A stretch of 6,727 nt of DNA, taken from positions 1-6,727 of the forward strand of contig JANNSG010000109.1 of NCBI GenBank assembly GCA_031402355.1. The letters run 5' to 3'. Every line of letters starts with the position of its first letter. Position 1 is the stretch's first letter. The position numbers were made by a program, and so were the translations under genes. The notes beneath the pieces are model-generated. The model saw only the letters and a list, made by a program, of their open reading frames with translations, had not been told where the DNA came from and ran no database searches. The DNA comes from JACMNW01 sp031402355. Its GTDB lineage: Bacteria > Pseudomonadota > Alphaproteobacteria > Rhodobacterales > Rhodobacteraceae. Positions 1-6,110 of this stretch are shown here, piece after piece.

Positions 1-81
1 ACAACAAAAACTTGCCATTAAGACATGTCAGGTATCAGGGACCAAACCCTGGGCAAATGGGGCGCAGGCCATGAGGCGTGC
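1..81 (+). other. Leader of the capsule operon, or tail of an upstream gene
   Basis: This stretch precedes the kpsT-like gene. Two plus-strand frames are open from the window edge. One ends with TGA at 72-74, inside the ribosome binding site of kpsT. The other ends with TGA at 83-85, so its stop would overlap the kpsT start as ATGA, the arrangement often seen when a permease gene (kpsM) is translationally coupled to kpsT. Third-position GC does not separate the two frames, and the first 40 bases are AT-rich, so the region may simply be non-coding. I do not recognise a KpsM C-terminus in either tail. A second in-frame ATG at 25 would add 19 residues to KpsT, but these do not resemble the start of an ABC ATPase. 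Confidence 0.25.
73..76 (+). promoter_or_regulatory. Ribosome binding site deciding the kpsT start
   Basis: GAGG at 73-76 lies 5 nt before the ATG at 82. It supports that start over the in-frame ATG at 25, and it places the ABC domain at the very N-terminus, as is usual for KpsT proteins. Confidence 0.6.
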
Positions 82-735
82 ATGATCGAGTTTGAAAATG
101 TCAGCAAGTCCTTCTGGACGGGCAAACGGCGCAAAGTGATCCTTGACCGGGCATCCTTTCGCGTTGAACTTGGCAATTCGCTGGGCATTCTGGCCGCCAA
201 TGGCACCGGAAAGACTACAATTATCAACATGATGGCCGGCCTTGAAAAACCCGATGAAGGCCGTGTGACCCGGTCATCACGGATTTCCTTTCCGCTTGGT
301 TTTATGGGCGGCGTGGTTTCCAGCCATTCAGCCACGGAAAACGCTCGCTACATTGCGCGCCTTTACGGGCTTGATCCCGATTATGTCGAAAGTTTCTGTC
401 GCTGGCTTTGCGGGCTGGAAGAATATTTCGATATGCCGCTGGCGATCTATAGCGCCGGGATGAAAGCAAGGTTCTCGTTCTCATTGTTGCTGGCACTGGA
501 ATTTGACATCTATCTGATAGATGAAGGTATGCCCGCCACAACAGATGTCGAATTCAACCGCAAAGCAGGCTCGTTGCTGCGGGATCGGCTGAAAGATGCG
601 ACAGTGATTGTGGTGTCGCACTCGCCCGCGACATTGGAAAAGTTCTGCCGCACTGCCGGCGTGTTGAAGAACGGCCAGCTTTACATGTTTGAAACCCTGG
701 AAGAGGCAAAGAGACTTTATGACTATCAAAGTTAA
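82..735 (+). CDS. kpsT: KpsT/CtrD-like ABC transporter ATPase for capsular polysaccharide export
   Basis: Cytoplasmic ATPase subunit that powers export of lipid-linked capsular polysaccharide through a KpsM-type inner-membrane permease. From the ATG at 82 it is 217 aa, the usual length for KpsT/CtrD. Visible motifs are Walker A around residues 38-46 (AANGTGKTT), an ABC signature around 123-131 (YSAGMKARF, the KpsT-type replacement of LSGGQ), Walker B around 143-148 (IYLIDE) and the switch histidine H180 (VVSHSP). The short C-terminus has no Wzt-type carbohydrate-binding domain, which favours the group 2 capsule exporter over O-antigen export. One oddity is that the first glycine of Walker A is alanine. 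The gene overlaps the next by 17 nt, so co-translation is likely. Its partner permease is not in the window. The general ABC polysaccharide exporter role is secure; the exact substrate is unknown. Confidence 0.9.
   Translation: MIEFENVSKSFWTGKRRKVILDRASFRVELGNSLGILAANGTGKTTIINMMAGLEKPDEGRVTRSSRISFPLGFMGGVVSSHSATENARYIARLYGLDPDYVESFCRWLCGLEEYFDMPLAIYSAGMKARFSFSLLLALEFDIYLIDEGMPATTDVEFNRKAGSLLRDRLKDATVIVVSHSPATLEKFCRTAGVLKNGQLYMFETLEEAKRLYDYQS
708..713 (+). promoter_or_regulatory. Ribosome binding site for kpsE inside kpsT
   Basis: AAAGAG at 708-713, with a 5-nt spacer to the ATG at 719, lies within the last codons of kpsT. It supports ATG 719 over an in-frame TTG at 689. A second purine run, GGAAGAGG at 699-706, is too far away for optimal use. 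Confidence 0.45.
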
Positions 736-2344
736 GGCCAGCAGGTTTCGCATTCGCAGATCGGAACCGCCAAAACAGCCGTCACCGCTGCAGTCGGCTG
801 GCGACGATTTTCTTGGTCCGGTAGATGACGGCTTTGGCCCTGAACCCTTTCCGACAGCCCGTGCTGCAGATACGGCACCCCGCGTTGATCCGGCCACCGA
901 AGCCAGCCTTGATGCCATTCGCCGCGAAGGCCTGACCGGCCGCCAGTTGCGCCTGGCACGCCGGGTTGCCATGAAAAACGGGCTGCCGGCCACCTCTGAC
1001 TTTGATGCCGTACGGTTGTTGCGGGCGTCAGGGATCGACCCGTTTCAGCGCAATTCGGTGCTTGAGCTGGTAGCCTCCGAGGGAAAGTCGCCAGAAAAAG
1101 CGATGACCGACCTGCAAACCACAGCCCCTGGCAGCAACCGCCTGCCGCAGGTTGCCAAGCCGATGAATGTGGCCTCGACCGGGCAAAGAGCCGAGCAGAG
1201 CCTTGCCGCAGATGTCATGAAGATACAGCGCGAAATTGCCCGGCGGCGCAGGCGCAGTCTTGTTGTCATGTCTGTGCGGCTGCTGTTCTTTGTTTTTCTG
1301 CCGACAGTCCTCGCTGGGTATTATTATTACGTCGTCGCAACGCCCATGTTTTCTGTGCGGTCTGAATTCGTCATTCAGCAGGCAGAACCCAAAGGTACGG
1401 GTTTGGGCGGTCTGTTCAGCGGCACGCAATTTGCTACATCGCAGGATTCGATTGCCGTTCAGGGCTATTTGCAATCGCGCGAAGCGATGCGGCGATTGGA
1501 CGAAGATCTTGGGTTTCGGGCGCATTTCACCCAGCCTGACATAGACATGCTGGAACGGCTGGATGAAGACGCTACAGCCGAGGCTGCCTACAAGCTTTAC
1601 CGGCGGTTCGTGAAGATCTCATACGATCCGACCGAAGGCCTTACCCGGATGGATGTGATTGCGGCTGATGCGGAATTGGCGGCAGCCTTTTCGCGCGCCC
1701 TGATCGGATATGCCGAAGAGCAGGTCGATCAATTGACCAGCCGGTTGCGCGAAGACCAGATGCAGGGATCGCGCGAAAGCTATGGTGAGGCCGAGGCAAA
1801 CATGCTTGCGGCCCAGAACAAGGTCGTCAAACTACAGGAAAAATACAAGGTATTGTCGTCCGAAGTAGAGGCCAGCCTGATCACCCAGCAAATTGCAGCC
1901 CTTGAACAGGAATTGAACAAAGACCGGTTGTCGCTTGTCCAGATGGAGGCGAACGAGCAGCCGAATGTGGCCAGAATGGAGCCGCTAAAGCAACGGATCG
2001 CGGCAATTGAAAATCAGATCGAAGGCCTTCGTTTGAACATGACCGAGGTCGTGGACGGAGAGAACTCGCTGGCGCAGGTGCAAAGTGAACTGCTGGTGGC
2101 CAAGGCCAATGTCGAAACCCGGCAGATGCTGCTTGCGCAATCCTTGCAGTCGCTTGAAACCTCTCGGGTAGAGGCGAACCGGCAAACCCGCTATCTGTCC
2201 TTGTCGGTAAGCCCTGTGGTCCCCGATGAGGCGGCTTTTCCGCGGGCGTTTGAAAACACGATGGTGGTGATGATGATCTTTATCGGGGCCTATCTGATGA
2301 TTTCGATGACCGCCGCAATCCTGCGTGAACAGGTCTCGGCATAG
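719..2344 (+). CDS. kpsE: KpsE/CtrB-like capsule polysaccharide export inner-membrane protein with a long N-terminal extension
   Basis: Inner-membrane polysaccharide co-polymerase/export protein that works with the KpsM-KpsT transporter and reaches into the periplasm towards the outer-membrane exporter. From ATG 719 it is 541 aa, while classical KpsE is about 380. Residues 1-60 are polar and proline-rich. Residues about 61-120 form a charged, probably helical block (GLTGRQLRLARR, then GIDPFQR), and 121-175 are again low in hydrophobicity. An Arg-rich stop at 175-179 precedes transmembrane segment 1 (about 181-206, ending YYYYVVATP). A conserved-looking periplasmic region follows (SVRSEFVIQQ, DSIAVQGYLQSREA at 244-257), then a long Gln/Glu/Lys-rich coiled coil (about 335-490). 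A proline-containing approach (SPVVPDEAAFPRAFENT) leads to transmembrane segment 2 (about 515-534). This two-TM layout with a coiled coil is typical of the family. The start overlaps kpsT. Family assignment is firm; the function of the N-terminal extension is unknown. Confidence 0.88.
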   Translation: MTIKVKASRFRIRRSEPPKQPSPLQSAGDDFLGPVDDGFGPEPFPTARAADTAPRVDPATEASLDAIRREGLTGRQLRLARRVAMKNGLPATSDFDAVRLLRASGIDPFQRNSVLELVASEGKSPEKAMTDLQTTAPGSNRLPQVAKPMNVASTGQRAEQSLAADVMKIQREIARRRRRSLVVMSVRLLFFVFLPTVLAGYYYYVVATPMFSVRSEFVIQQAEPKGTGLGGLFSGTQFATSQDSIAVQGYLQSREAMRRLDEDLGFRAHFTQPDIDMLERLDEDATAEAAYKLYRRFVKISYDPTEGLTRMDVIAADAELAAAFSRALIGYAEEQVDQLTSRLREDQMQGSRESYGEAEANMLAAQNKVVKLQEKYKVLSSEVEASLITQQIAALEQELNKDRLSLVQMEANEQPNVARMEPLKQRIAAIENQIEGLRLNMTEVVDGENSLAQVQSELLVAKANVETRQMLLAQSLQSLETSRVEANRQTRYLSLSVSPVVPDEAAFPRAFENTMVVMMIFIGAYLMISMTAAILREQVSA

Positions 2345-2348
2345 GTGG
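2343..2348 (+). promoter_or_regulatory. Ribosome binding site of kdsA overlapping the kpsE stop
   Basis: AGGTGG at 2343-2348 shares bases with the kpsE stop codon TAG (2342-2344) and sits 4 nt before the ATG at 2353. This suggests that ribosomes ending kpsE re-initiate on kdsA. Confidence 0.5.
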
Positions 2349-2352
2349 CGGC

Positions 2353-3183
2353 ATGAAGGATGTTTCTTTTGGCAATCTGACGGTCGGCAACAGCTGCCCG
2401 CTGCTGGTGATTGCCGGGCCCTGTCAGCTGGAAAGCCTGGATCACGCGCAGGCCATTGCAGGCGCAATGGCCGAGGCCTGCAGCAAAGTGGGCGCGCAAT
2501 ATGTGTTCAAGGCGAGCTATGACAAGGCAAACCGCACGTCGATTGCGGGTCGGCGCGGGATGGGGATCGAGGCCGGGCTGGCAGTGCTGGAAACCATCCG
2601 TGCGTCGGGCCTTGCGGTGTTGACGGATGTGCATGATGCCGGGCAGGCGCGCGAAGTGGGCCGCATTGTCGATGTGATCCAGATCCCCGCCTTTCTGTGC
2701 AGGCAAACGGATTTGTTGTTGGCCGCAGGCGAAAGCGGCGCTGTGGTGAACATCAAGAAGGGTCAGTTTCTGGCGCCCTGGGATATGGCGAATGTCGCCG
2801 CCAAAGTTGCCTCAACTGGCAATGAACGAATACTATTGACCGAACGTGGCGCCAGCTTTGGCTACAACACCCTCGTCACGGATATGCGCAGTTTGCCGAT
2901 CATGATGCGCACCGGCTATCCGGTGATCATGGATGCCACCCATTCGGTGCAACAACCGGGCGGTCTGGGCGGATCAAGCGGCGGACAGCGCGAATTTGCC
3001 CCGGTCATGGCGCGGGCGGCGGTGTCGCTGGGCATTGCAGGTGTCTTTATCGAAACCCATGAAGACCCCGATACGGCACCCTCTGATGGCCCCAACATGA
3101 TCCCGCTGGCCCAGATGCCTGATCTGCTTTTCAGCTTGATGCAATTTGACCGATTGGCAAAGTCAGACCCGCTTCATGTCTGA
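2353..3183 (+). CDS. kdsA: 3-deoxy-8-phosphooctulonate synthase (Kdo-8-P synthase)
   Basis: Cytoplasmic TIM-barrel enzyme that condenses phosphoenolpyruvate with D-arabinose 5-phosphate to Kdo-8-phosphate, the precursor of Kdo for the LPS core and for the Kdo linker of ABC-exported capsules. It is 276 aa, close to the usual 270-285. Diagnostic segments are GPCQLES (22-28), the PEP/A5P region YVFKASYDKANR (50-61), TDVHD (91-95), IQIPAFLCRQTD (109-120), NIKKGQF (133-139), ATHSVQQPGG (195-204) and FIETHEDPD (232-240). The metal-site set of the Aquifex-type, metal-dependent class is present: C24, H197, E234 and D245. The E. coli type has Asn where C24 stands. It starts 8 nt after the kpsE stop and ends 7 nt before an opposing gene, with no visible terminator. 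Position in the export operon suggests supply of Kdo for the capsule, but it could be the cell's only kdsA. Confidence 0.96.
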   Translation: MKDVSFGNLTVGNSCPLLVIAGPCQLESLDHAQAIAGAMAEACSKVGAQYVFKASYDKANRTSIAGRRGMGIEAGLAVLETIRASGLAVLTDVHDAGQAREVGRIVDVIQIPAFLCRQTDLLLAAGESGAVVNIKKGQFLAPWDMANVAAKVASTGNERILLTERGASFGYNTLVTDMRSLPIMMRTGYPVIMDATHSVQQPGGLGGSSGGQREFAPVMARAAVSLGIAGVFIETHEDPDTAPSDGPNMIPLAQMPDLLFSLMQFDRLAKSDPLHV

Positions 3184-3190
3184 CGAAAGG

Positions 3191-4366
3191 CTATGCGACC
3201 TGCCCCGCCGCCCAGCCTGATGACCAGGCCCACTGAAAATTATAGCCGCCCAACCAACCAGTTACGTCAACTACCTCACCAATGAAGAACAGTCCCGGAA
3301 CCGACTTGACCTGCATGGTGCGGGCGTCAAGCGCGTCTGTATCAACCCCGCCAAGGGTAACTTCGGCTGTCCGGTAGCCTTCCGATCCGACCGGCACAAC
3401 CTGCCAGCGATGAACGCGGTCGGCCACATCTGCCAGCCTGGCGCGCGACAGTTCTGCCATCGGCTGGGTGATCGACATCGCCTCTTCCAACTGGCGGGCA
3501 AGCCGTTCGGGAACCAATCGGCCCAGCGCAGTCCGCAAGCTTGATCGGCCAGCGTCCTGCTTTGCTGCTTGCAACACCGCCGCCGCATCTTGCCCCTGCG
3601 CCAGATCAATGACAATTGCGCCGCCTTCGCGCCAATAGCTGGATATCTGCAGAATGGCCGGTCCGGACAGGCCGCGATGGGTGAACAGAACCGCCTCTTC
3701 GAATGCGGCCTTACCTATGCTGACCCTGCCTTGAACCGCCAGGCCCGACAAAGCCGCGATCGGGCGCAGGTCCTGTTCGGCAAAGGTCAGGGGCACCAGG
3801 CCCGGGCGGGTTTCGACGATTGGCACGGCAAAACTGTCTGCCACCTGGTAACCATAGCCGGTTGCCCCCATCTTCGGGATCGACTTGCCACCAGTGGCGA
3901 CAATTACGGCGCTCGCGGCAACCGCCCCCCGCGCGGTTTCGACCCGAAACCCTGATGCCAGCCGGGTCACCGGCCCCAAGGCGCAGCCAAGCCAGATGTG
4001 CACGCCAGCCTGCGTCATGTCGCGGGTCAGCATCTGGATGACTTGTGTGGCCGGGCCATCACAGAACAATTGCCCAAGCGTCTTTTCATGCCAGACAATG
4101 CCGGCGGCGTTCATCCTGTCGATGAAATCGAACTGGCTGAAGCGGTTCAACGCGGACAACGCAAAGCGCGGGTTGCGTGACAGGAACTTGTCTGGCGAAA
4201 TTCGAAGGTTGGTAAAGTTGCACCGCCCCCCGCCAGAGATGCGGATTTTCTCGCCCGCCGCCCTGGCGTGATCAATGATCAGCACAGACCGCCCGCGCCG
4301 GCCGGCCTCAAGTGCCGCCATCATGCCCGCAGCCCCGGCGCCAAGAACGATCACATCAAAATTCAT
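3191..4366 (-). CDS. HI0933/BaiN-family NAD(P)/FAD-dependent flavoprotein
   Basis: Predicted soluble cytoplasmic flavoprotein oxidoreductase of 391 aa, a typical length for the HI0933 (YhiN/BaiN) family. The N-terminal Rossmann dinucleotide site is GAGAAG at residues 9-14, with the acidic end of strand 2 at D32. The family hallmark ISGGGRCNFTN follows at 43-53. Further signatures are ATGGKSIPKMGATGYG in the middle, GLSGPAILQISSYW, and the C-terminal GEVVDVTGWLGGYNFQWAWS, all usual for the group. ATG at 4366 is preferred over TTG at 4369, although no clear Shine-Dalgarno is seen. It lies 40 nt downstream of the SCO gene on the same strand, so it may be the last gene of that operon, and it faces kdsA tail to tail across 7 nt. 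Physiological substrates of most members are unknown. The family call is confident; the role is not known. Confidence 0.92.
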   Translation of the reverse strand: MNFDVIVLGAGAAGMMAALEAGRRGRSVLIIDHARAAGEKIRISGGGRCNFTNLRISPDKFLSRNPRFALSALNRFSQFDFIDRMNAAGIVWHEKTLGQLFCDGPATQVIQMLTRDMTQAGVHIWLGCALGPVTRLASGFRVETARGAVAASAVIVATGGKSIPKMGATGYGYQVADSFAVPIVETRPGLVPLTFAEQDLRPIAALSGLAVQGRVSIGKAAFEEAVLFTHRGLSGPAILQISSYWREGGAIVIDLAQGQDAAAVLQAAKQDAGRSSLRTALGRLVPERLARQLEEAMSITQPMAELSRARLADVADRVHRWQVVPVGSEGYRTAEVTLGGVDTDALDARTMQVKSVPGLFFIGEVVDVTGWLGGYNFQWAWSSGWAAGQVA

Positions 4367-4390
4367 CAAGGCGTGGTAGCCTGATTGATC

Positions 4391-4400
4391 TGCCGCGGCA
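4391..4400. repeat. 10-bp perfect palindrome between the SCO gene and the flavoprotein gene
   Basis: TGCCGCGGCA is a perfect palindrome in the 40-nt gap between the SCO stop (4407) and the flavoprotein start (4366). It has no loop and no downstream T-run on the minus strand, so it is not a standard intrinsic terminator. It could be a protein site, an mRNA processing point, or chance in GC-rich DNA. Confidence 0.3.
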
Positions 4401-4406
4401 ACCGAC

Positions 4407-5045
4407 CTAGCCCTGCGGCGCGTAGCCCGCGATCAGATCAATCACCCGGTCAGTGGAAAGAATAGGCGGAATGACCGTCAGGAAACCGCCGCTGGCATCC
4501 AGCAGGTAGAGAAAGCTACCATGCGCATAGACCGGCCCATAGTGCGGATCTTCGAAAACCAGGCTGCTGTCGATCGAAAAGGTTTTATAGGCCTTGTTCA
4601 GCGCGGCTTCGTCCCCGGTCAGACCGACAAAATCCGGGCCATACTTTACAAGCGCCGGGCCAAGCGTCGCCACTGTATCGCGGACGGGATCAACTGTGAT
4701 CAGAACCGGCGTGACAGCAATGCCCTGCGCCGACAGAGACGCGGCAACCTCGGCCATCTGCGGCAGCGCCGACGAACAGATTTCGCGGCAATTGGCATAA
4801 CCAAAAAACAGCAATTGCAGATTGCCGTTTGGGTCAGCTTCTGTGCGCGGCGCACCATTCTGGTCGATCAAGGCAAAAGGGCCACCCAGATCGAAAGGCA
4901 GTGGTACGCCTTCGGCTGCAGGCAATTCGGTTGCATTGGCATGCGCCGCAGCTTCGTCATCGGTCTGGTGGGCTTTGCCGTCGTGGGCCCATATCGGCGA
5001 AGCAACCACCGCTGCGGCCGCCAGAACCAAACAAAACCTGATCAC
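4407..5045 (-). CDS. SCO1/SenC-family periplasmic copper/thiol protein
   Basis: Thioredoxin-fold protein of the SCO1/SenC/PrrC family, which binds copper and/or reduces thiols in the periplasm, classically for the CuA centre of cytochrome c oxidase. From GTG 5045 it is 212 aa. The start is supported by AAGGA at 5055-5059 with a 9-nt spacer and by a 4-nt GTGA overlap with the preceding gene. A signal peptide or anchor spans residues 1-20 (hydrophobic, ending SPIWA), and the mature end begins HDGKAHQ. The FFGYANCREIC segment gives the CxxxC pair C86 and C90. The third family ligand is H175 (PVYAHGSFLYLLD). TPVLITVDPVRDT at 112-124 is the usual middle motif. The prolines normally flanking the cysteines (CPxxCP) are missing. 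The context of two upstream secreted cysteine proteins suggests a dedicated partner other than, or besides, cytochrome oxidase; this is inference. Confidence 0.93.
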   Translation of the reverse strand: MIRFCLVLAAAAVVASPIWAHDGKAHQTDDEAAAHANATELPAAEGVPLPFDLGGPFALIDQNGAPRTEADPNGNLQLLFFGYANCREICSSALPQMAEVAASLSAQGIAVTPVLITVDPVRDTVATLGPALVKYGPDFVGLTGDEAALNKAYKTFSIDSSLVFEDPHYGPVYAHGSFLYLLDASGGFLTVIPPILSTDRVIDLIAGYAPQG

Positions 5046-5623
5046 GGGAACAGGTCCTTGATGAAGGCCGCATCCACGTCCAGCCCAAGGCCCAGATACC
5101 CGGTCTGCGCTAGGTCGGCATTGACCCTGGGATCGCGCCTGAACCAGGGTTCTTTTCCAGTGCTGGTCGGATTGGCGGCTTGCCAATCCTTGGTCCACCT
5201 GTTGGCTTTCACCCAATCGGGCGCACCCAGGGCGCGGATTTTCTGCAGCTGATAGATGTTGGTGGCACCGGCTATGTCGGGGTCGGAAATCATCAGGCCG
5301 TCAACCTCAACCTCTTGGCCGCAATAGGGCTGCAGTTCATTTGCCGCACCGGAAAAGACCGGTTGATTGTTCTTGTTTGGATAGACCAAAGCCCCGTCTG
5401 CACTGCGCAAAAGGCCAAGTTGGCGCTTTCCGGCACCACAATCAGCCGGGCAATCACCGGTGATTTCGCACAGGATATCGACAACTCTTGCTTCAAACCG
5501 TGCCGGTTGTTCGGCATAGAGATTCCATGTTGCTGCCTCGGATCCCGCTGAGAAGTCTTGCGCAAAGGCCCCTTGAGCCAAGGCAATGAAAGCGGCCGCG
5601 ACGGCCGTTGTTTTCCTGATCAT
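5042..5623 (-). CDS. Secreted cysteine-motif protein, unknown function (second of a related pair)
   Basis: I do not recognise a named family. The start ATG 5623 has GGAG at 5631-5634 with a 7-nt spacer and gives a 193-aa protein with a clear Sec signal peptide (MIRKTTAVAAAF, cleavage likely after AFA at 19-21). The mature part has VVDILC (C52), then CPADC (C58, C62), GLL at 70-72, a lone C101 in PYCGQEVEVDGL, and IYQLQKIR near 123-130. These elements occur in the same order as in the gene upstream, which suggests two diverged copies of a small beta-rich, perhaps OB-like, domain with a metal or redox cysteine site. Residues 131-193 form an extra Trp- and Asp-rich tail (APDW, EPWFRRDPR) absent from the partner. 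The stop overlaps the SCO start (GTGA), a strong hint of functional coupling. A periplasmic location is predicted; copper or disulfide chemistry is inference. Confidence 0.8.
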   Translation of the reverse strand: MIRKTTAVAAAFIALAQGAFAQDFSAGSEAATWNLYAEQPARFEARVVDILCEITGDCPADCGAGKRQLGLLRSADGALVYPNKNNQPVFSGAANELQPYCGQEVEVDGLMISDPDIAGATNIYQLQKIRALGAPDWVKANRWTKDWQAANPTSTGKEPWFRRDPRVNADLAQTGYLGLGLDVDAAFIKDLFP

Positions 5624-5630
5624 CTTGGCG

Positions 5631-5634
5631 CTCC
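5631..5634 (-). promoter_or_regulatory. Ribosome binding site deciding the start of the second cysteine-motif gene
   Basis: On the minus strand GGAG at 5634-5631 lies 7 nt before ATG 5623. The in-frame extension to 5659 would overlap the upstream gene and bury the signal peptide, so the shorter start is preferred. Confidence 0.5.
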
Positions 5635-5636
5635 GG

Positions 5637-6098
5637 TCATTTTGGTTCTGGGATGGCAAAGTCGGGGATCACGCCATAATCAGCATGGGTCTGGCGCACG
5701 ATGCCTTGATTGCTGACGATCTTCGAAACCACGATGTAATTCAGCCCGTCGCGGCGATACAGCAAACCGTCTGCCGTAACCGTATCTGAGGCCAGCGAAA
5801 GCTGGGTGTCGCCGCCGTTCGTTGTGTCGTCAGCCTCGATCTTCAGAACCATGTAGACCTGACCATCCTCGCCCAGCAGGCCGACAGGTACGCCGCCCGC
5901 AGAACACCACATGGCGCAGGTATGATGTGCTGATCCGACCACAGCATCGGGGCCGCCCATCACACCGGAAAAATAGCACCAGGTGTCGATAAACTCGCCA
6001 GTGATGGTTACCCGTTCCCCGTCTGGGGCCGCAGTTGCCAGTGTTGGCATGCCGGCCATCAATAGTGCCGAAAACAGTGTAAGGCGTCTGGTTGTCAT
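5637..6098 (-). CDS. Secreted cysteine-motif protein with Tat-like signal, unknown function (first of a related pair)
   Basis: Small exported protein of 153 aa and unrecognised function, first gene of the four-gene minus-strand run. The N-terminus MTTRRLTLFSALLMAG carries a twin arginine and a hydrophobic core, so Tat export is possible. Cleavage is likely near ATA/APDG (about residue 23). The mature protein holds GEFIDTWCYFSG (C41), a His-His-x-Cys-x3-Cys cluster (H58, H59, C61, C65), then GGVPVGLLGEDGQVY (68-82), ADGLLYRRDG (109-118) and YIVVSKI (121-127). The cysteines and histidines could bind copper, another metal or haem, or form a disulfide, but there is no CxxCH haem motif. ATG 6098 is chosen because GAGG at 6107-6110 lies 8 nt upstream; a GTG at 6101 would add one residue. 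It sits 13 nt before the next gene. A real gene is nearly certain; the biochemical role is open. Confidence 0.8.
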   Translation of the reverse strand: MTTRRLTLFSALLMAGMPTLATAAPDGERVTITGEFIDTWCYFSGVMGGPDAVVGSAHHTCAMWCSAGGVPVGLLGEDGQVYMVLKIEADDTTNGGDTQLSLASDTVTADGLLYRRDGLNYIVVSKIVSNQGIVRQTHADYGVIPDFAIPEPK

Positions 6099-6106
6099 CA
6101 CATCAT

Positions 6107-6110
6107 CCTC
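6107..6110 (-). promoter_or_regulatory. Ribosome binding site of the first cysteine-motif gene
   Basis: GAGG on the minus strand, 8 nt before ATG 6098 and 5 nt before the alternative GTG 6101. Either start is workable and the protein differs by one residue. Confidence 0.5.

Noticed and set aside
36..51. CAGGG/CCCTG hairpin in the leader before kpsT
   Set aside because: Only a 5-bp stem with a 6-nt loop and no T-run; too weak to call an attenuator or terminator.
689..718. TTG at 689 as the kpsE start
   Set aside because: It would lengthen the overlap with kpsT to 47 nt. ATG 719 is better placed after AAAGAG.
1028..1525. 165-codon minus-strand open frame inside kpsE
   Set aside because: A shadow of a well-supported membrane protein gene; no ribosome site or recognisable motif.
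3184..3190. Shared terminator between kdsA and the opposing flavoprotein gene
   Set aside because: The gap is only 7 nt, and I saw no hairpin with a T-run around the two stops.
4521..5252. 243-codon plus-strand open frame opposite the SCO and second cysteine genes
   Set aside because: It is antisense to two genes with clear family motifs, signal peptides and ribosome sites. Its translation shows no domain and a shadow-like Arg/Gln/Cys-rich composition.
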